8,212 nucleotides of DNA. It comes from Verrucomicrobiota bacterium (GTDB lineage: Bacteria; Verrucomicrobiota; Verrucomicrobiia; Limisphaerales; UBA1100). Of the stretch, positions 5,963 to 8,212 are shown piece after piece (positions within the stretch are counted from its first letter, which is position 1; each line of letters begins with the position of its first letter). The stretch spans positions 1-8,212 of the forward strand of contig JAPKDK010000122.1 in the NCBI GenBank assembly GCA_028872645.1. The letters run 5' to 3'. The translations under genes were made by a program, and so were the position numbers. The notes beneath the pieces were generated by a model. The model saw nothing but the letters and a program-made list of their open reading frames with translations, made no database searches and had not been told where the DNA came from.

Positions 5963-7474
5963 ATGAAAGTAAACGAATACGCGCCTCGTGCGCGCAGGGG
6001 ACGTAGTGTCTCCAAATCCTCCAATGGAAAATCGCAGGATTCTCAGAATTCCAGAAATTCCAATTCGCAACTTGAGTCAGAACCGCGTCAATCTGATTCT
6101 CAATTTGAATCCCAACCGCAAAAGCAAAATCCGGAATACACTGGCCGGCCACGCGGAGTATTTGGCACTTTAGTGCCGGAGCTGCAAAAGGCCGTCGCGG
6201 CACAGGGGTATAGCGACCCCACAGCGATTCAGGCAGAGTGTATCCCGCATTTGCTTGATGGGCGCGACTTGCTCGGCAGCGCGCAAACGGGCACCGGCAA
6301 AACGGCGGCCTTCACGCTGCCACTTTTGCAACAACTGGCGAGCGAACCGCGCCGACCCAACAAGGGCTGCCCGCGCGCACTCATCCTCGCCCCCACACGC
6401 GAACTCGCCGCGCAGATTGGTGACAGCCTGAAAACATACGGACGTTTTTTGCGCCTCAACCACACGGTCATTTTTGGCGGCGTGAATCAATACCGCCAAG
6501 TGAACGCGCTGAATCGCGGGGTCGACATTCTTGTCGCCACGCCGGGCCGTTTGCTCGACCTTATGCAGCAAGGGCACATCAAATTGCACGAGGTTGAAGT
6601 TTTCGTGCTCGATGAAGTGGATCGCATGCTCGACATGGGTTTCATCCCCGACATCCAACGCGTGATCGGCAAACTGCCGGCGGAACGGCAGACGCTGTTT
6701 TTCTCCGCCACGATGACGCCGAAAATGGTGCAGCTCGCGCACACGATGGTGACTGACCCCGTGCGCGTCGCCATCACGCCGGACAAACCGGCGGTCGAAA
6801 GCATCGATCAAAAAGTTTTGTTCGTCGGTCAGAAAGACAAGGACGCGCTTTTGGTTGCGCTATTTGAAAAATTCCCCGTCGGCAAGGCGCTGATTTTCAC
6901 GCAGATGAAGCATCAAGCCAATCGCGTGGCGGAGAATTTGGAAAAAGCCGGCATCCGCTGCACCGCCATTCACGGCAACAAAACGCAAGCCGCCCGCACA
7001 CGCGCGCTGGATGGTTTCAAACGTGGCCGCTACCAAGTGCTCGTCGCCACGGACGTTGCCGCTCGCGGATTGGATGTCGATGACATCACGCACGTGATTA
7101 ATTACGACCTCCCGATGGAGGCCGAAACCTATGTGCACCGCATCGGCCGCACCGCCCGCGCGGGCAACGACGGCAACGCGATTTCGTTCTGCAGCGCTGA
7201 GGACCGCGCTTTGCTGCGCAGCATCGAGCGCCTGCTCGACAAGGAAGTCCCCGCCGAAATGGAACATCCATTTCACTGCGAACGCGCCTTTCACTCCAGC
7301 CAACCCGCGCCAAAAAACTTTGGCCGCGGTCGTGGTAACGGTGGTGGAGGCGGTGGCCGACGCCACGGCGGCAGCCGCAATGGCGGAGGAGGCGGACGCC
7401 CGCAAGGCCGCAACCGCAGTGGAAATAGCAACAGCCATCAAAGCAGCCGAGGCCGCAGCCGGTTTCAGCGCTAA
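5963..7474 (+). CDS. DEAD-box ATP-dependent RNA helicase (RhlE-like), DEVD variant
   Basis: The 503-residue protein unwinds or remodels RNA using ATP; bacterial relatives act in ribosome assembly, mRNA decay and cold adaptation. Order of parts: a Ser/Asn/Gln-rich tail (about 1-60), the Q motif with Phe67 and Gln90, motif I AQTGTGKT (107-114), Ia PTRELA (144-149), Ib TPGR (193-196), motif II DEVD (217-220), III SAT (248-250), then RecA-like domain 2 with IV LIFTQ (310-314), V ATDVAARGLD (362-371) and VI HRIGRTARAG (392-401). A Gly/Arg-rich tail with RGRG and long Gly runs fills 453-503 and probably binds RNA nonspecifically. Motif II has Val where almost all family members have Ala; the two Asp and one Glu needed for Mg-ATP are intact, so it should be active. 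AGGA upstream supports the ATG. It is followed directly by a strong terminator, so it is the last gene of its transcript. Confidence 0.96.
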   Translation: MKVNEYAPRARRGRSVSKSSNGKSQDSQNSRNSNSQLESEPRQSDSQFESQPQKQNPEYTGRPRGVFGTLVPELQKAVAAQGYSDPTAIQAECIPHLLDGRDLLGSAQTGTGKTAAFTLPLLQQLASEPRRPNKGCPRALILAPTRELAAQIGDSLKTYGRFLRLNHTVIFGGVNQYRQVNALNRGVDILVATPGRLLDLMQQGHIKLHEVEVFVLDEVDRMLDMGFIPDIQRVIGKLPAERQTLFFSATMTPKMVQLAHTMVTDPVRVAITPDKPAVESIDQKVLFVGQKDKDALLVALFEKFPVGKALIFTQMKHQANRVAENLEKAGIRCTAIHGNKTQAARTRALDGFKRGRYQVLVATDVAARGLDVDDITHVINYDLPMEAETYVHRIGRTARAGNDGNAISFCSAEDRALLRSIERLLDKEVPAEMEHPFHCERAFHSSQPAPKNFGRGRGNGGGGGGRRHGGSRNGGGGGRPQGRNRSGNSNSHQSSRGRSRFQR

Positions 7475-7497
7475 AGCTTGGGCTCAACAATAATTCC

Positions 7498-7534
7498 AAC
7501 GCTCTCTCCCACTGGGAGAGGGCGTTTTTCTTTT
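7498..7534 (+). terminator. Strong rho-independent terminator after the helicase
   Basis: CGCTCTCTCCC (7500-7510) pairs with GGGAGAGGGCG (7514-7524) through an 11-base-pair stem with one G-T wobble and a three-base loop ACT. Two more A-T pairs can extend it at the base (7498-7499 with 7525-7526). TTTTTCTTTT follows at 7525-7534. It starts 24 bases after the helicase stop codon, with stem strength and U-tract typical of an intrinsic terminator. Confidence 0.9.
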
Positions 7535-7652
7535 GGTTACCGCAAACACCCGCGATGGCAGGAAGTGCTCTCCGAGCGCGCCGAGGCGGTTTCGGAGAAA
7601 CCTCCCTACCTCCCACAATGTAGCCCCGGGCCAACGGCCCACCGCGAGCACT
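7535..7652. repeat. Palindrome-rich, REP-like spacer
   Basis: This segment, between the terminator and the SRPBCC relic, has no coding character. It contains a seven-base-pair inverted repeat TCTCCGA/TCGGAGA (7569-7575 and 7592-7598) with a 16-base loop, and a second palindrome GGGCC-AAC-GGCCC (7628-7640). Motifs like TAGCCCCGGGCCAACGGCCC recur between genes in PVC-group genomes, as far as I recall, so this may be a dispersed repetitive palindromic element. Only one copy is visible here. Confidence 0.4.
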
Positions 7653-7874
7653 ATGGTGCTGATCGGCGAGTCGTTTGATATCGATGCGACGTACACCTTC
7701 GAGGCGATTGACGAAAGCCGTACGCGGGTAACACAGAATTAAGATGTCACGCCGAAGGGCTTTCTAAAAATCTTCTTTTTCCTGTTCGGTAGGCTATTGA
7801 AAAAGGGCGGATGCGAGGCGCAACAAAAGGAACTGGAAAACCTCAAACGACTGTGCGAAGCGCGGGAGGAATGA
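7653..7874 (+). pseudogene. Decayed C-terminal part of an SRPBCC-family (polyketide cyclase-like) gene
   Basis: Reading in one frame from ATG 7653 gives FDIDATYTFEAIDESRTRV, then TAA at 7740-7742, then DVTPKGFLKIFFFLFGRL and AQQKELENLKRLCEAREE before TGA at 7872-7874. The pieces on both sides of the TAA look like one SRPBCC (START-like lipid or small-ligand binding) domain: a YTFE-x-x-x-x-x-TRVTQ strand, then PKGF and the long C-terminal helix ending in an AQQKELENLK type motif. Family members are about 150 residues, so the N-terminal half, roughly 70-80 residues, is missing, replaced by palindromic spacer. Both the truncation and the in-frame stop argue that the gene is dead. The recognition rests on pattern memory, not a search. 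Confidence 0.65.
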
Positions 7875-7935
7875 CACGCTGCAAACAGCCACGGCTTTAC
7901 GCGCGGGCCGCGACAGGTTAGGTTCCCCGCCGATA
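7875..7935. other. Short spacer before the carbonic anhydrase gene
   Basis: This 61-bp stretch should contain the carbonic anhydrase promoter or leader. No convincing promoter boxes are visible. GTTAGG lies about 13 bases before the ATG, too far for a good Shine-Dalgarno sequence. Confidence 0.4.
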
Positions 7936-8212
7936 ATGATTTCCGCCAACGAAGCTCTTCAGCAACTCAAGGAAGGCAACCAACGATTCGTCAATGGCGG
8001 GCGTGTGCTGAAGGAACTCACCAATCGTGAGCGGCGCACTGAAGTGATGGAAAGCCACGAGCCTTTTGCCATCGTGCTTGGCTGCTCCGATGCCCGCGTG
8101 CCGTTGGAGATTGTCTTCGACCACGGCCTCGGCGATCTCTTTGTCATCCGCGTGGCCGGCAACATCGTGGCGCCCTCGCAAGTGGGCAGCATCGAATTCG
8201 CCGCCGAACGCT
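7936..8212 (+). CDS. Beta-class carbonic anhydrase, N-terminal part (cut by window end)
   Basis: Translation from ATG 7936 gives 92 residues with no stop before the window edge: MISANEALQQLKEGNQRFVN, then FAIVLGCSDARVPLEIVFDH and DLFVIRVAGNIV. CSDARVP is the hallmark of beta-carbonic anhydrases: Cys50 is a zinc ligand, and Asp52 and Arg54 form the catalytic dyad. LKEGNQRFV, GDLFVIRVAGN and GSIEFA are also family motifs. The enzyme interconverts CO2 and bicarbonate in the cytoplasm, for carboxylation reactions and pH balance. The second zinc ligand pair (HxxC) should lie about 50 residues further on, outside the window. No signal peptide is present. The frame is not preceded by an alternative start with better spacing. 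It follows the dead SRPBCC relic and appears to be a separate transcription unit. Confidence 0.93.
   Translation, partial: MISANEALQQLKEGNQRFVNGGRVLKELTNRERRTEVMESHEPFAIVLGCSDARVPLEIVFDHGLGDLFVIRVAGNIVAPSQVGSIEFAAER

Noticed and set aside
6170..6811. 213-codon open frame on the minus strand within the helicase
   Set aside because: It is a shadow of the helicase gene, whose motifs are complete on the plus strand; the antisense product has no recognisable domain.
7321..7440. GGC/GGT/CGC-rich tract resembling a short tandem repeat array
   Set aside because: It encodes the Gly/Arg-rich tail of the helicase; spacing is irregular and there is no repeat-spacer structure, so it is not a CRISPR or satellite array.
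6860..7441. 193-codon Ala-rich minus-strand frame
   Set aside because: The Ala/Val/Ser-rich start comes from reading the helicase Gly/Arg-rich codons backwards. No independent support.
7484..7696. 70-codon minus-strand frame across the terminator and palindromes
   Set aside because: It reads through the terminator stem and REP-like spacer, a common source of spurious small proteins; no conserved motif.

Overview
The window looks like an ordinary chromosomal segment from a Gram-negative-type bacterium, most likely of the PVC group (Verrucomicrobiota, less likely Planctomycetota). This is inferred from the gene mix: a plant-type soluble acyl-ACP desaturase, an exported NIPSNAP protein, a Tat-exported esterase-like hydrolase and an M24 peptidase in loose, mostly single-gene units. 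No rRNA marker is present, so the assignment is tentative. TAA and TGA both act as normal stops, so this is the standard bacterial code.

Layout. Positions 1-3584 hold three minus-strand genes: acyl-ACP desaturase (29-1018), a secreted double-NIPSNAP protein (1199-1966) and an M24 metallopeptidase (2436-3584). One plus-strand cold-shock protein (2143-2337) lies between the last two. A minus-strand Tat-exported alpha/beta hydrolase follows (3730-4863). From about 4964 the direction switches to plus: a DUF2071-like gene broken by an in-frame TGA (4964-5734), a 228-bp gap with hairpins, a DEAD-box RNA helicase with a DEVD motif II (5963-7474), a strong intrinsic terminator (7498-7534), a palindrome-rich spacer, the decayed C-terminal half of an SRPBCC-family gene (about 7653-7874), and the start of a beta-carbonic anhydrase (7936 onward) cut by the window edge.

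How the genes work together. I see no single pathway or multi-gene system. The desaturase would make unsaturated acyl-ACP for membrane lipids. The cold-shock protein and the helicase are both RNA chaperone or remodelling factors typical of cold adaptation, but they are 3.6 kb apart. The peptidase, hydrolase and carbonic anhydrase are independent functions.

What deserves a second look: the DUF2071 gene with its in-frame TGA and a complementary stem starting two bases after it; the truncated SRPBCC relic next to REP-like palindromes; the DEVD variant and low-complexity tails of the helicase; hairpins ahead of the helicase; a dispersed 11-mer repeat around the desaturase; and a small reading frame overlapping the NIPSNAP start by ATGA. 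I found no CRISPR array, tRNA, rRNA, transposase, phage gene or defence system, and nothing that I would call a new biological system.
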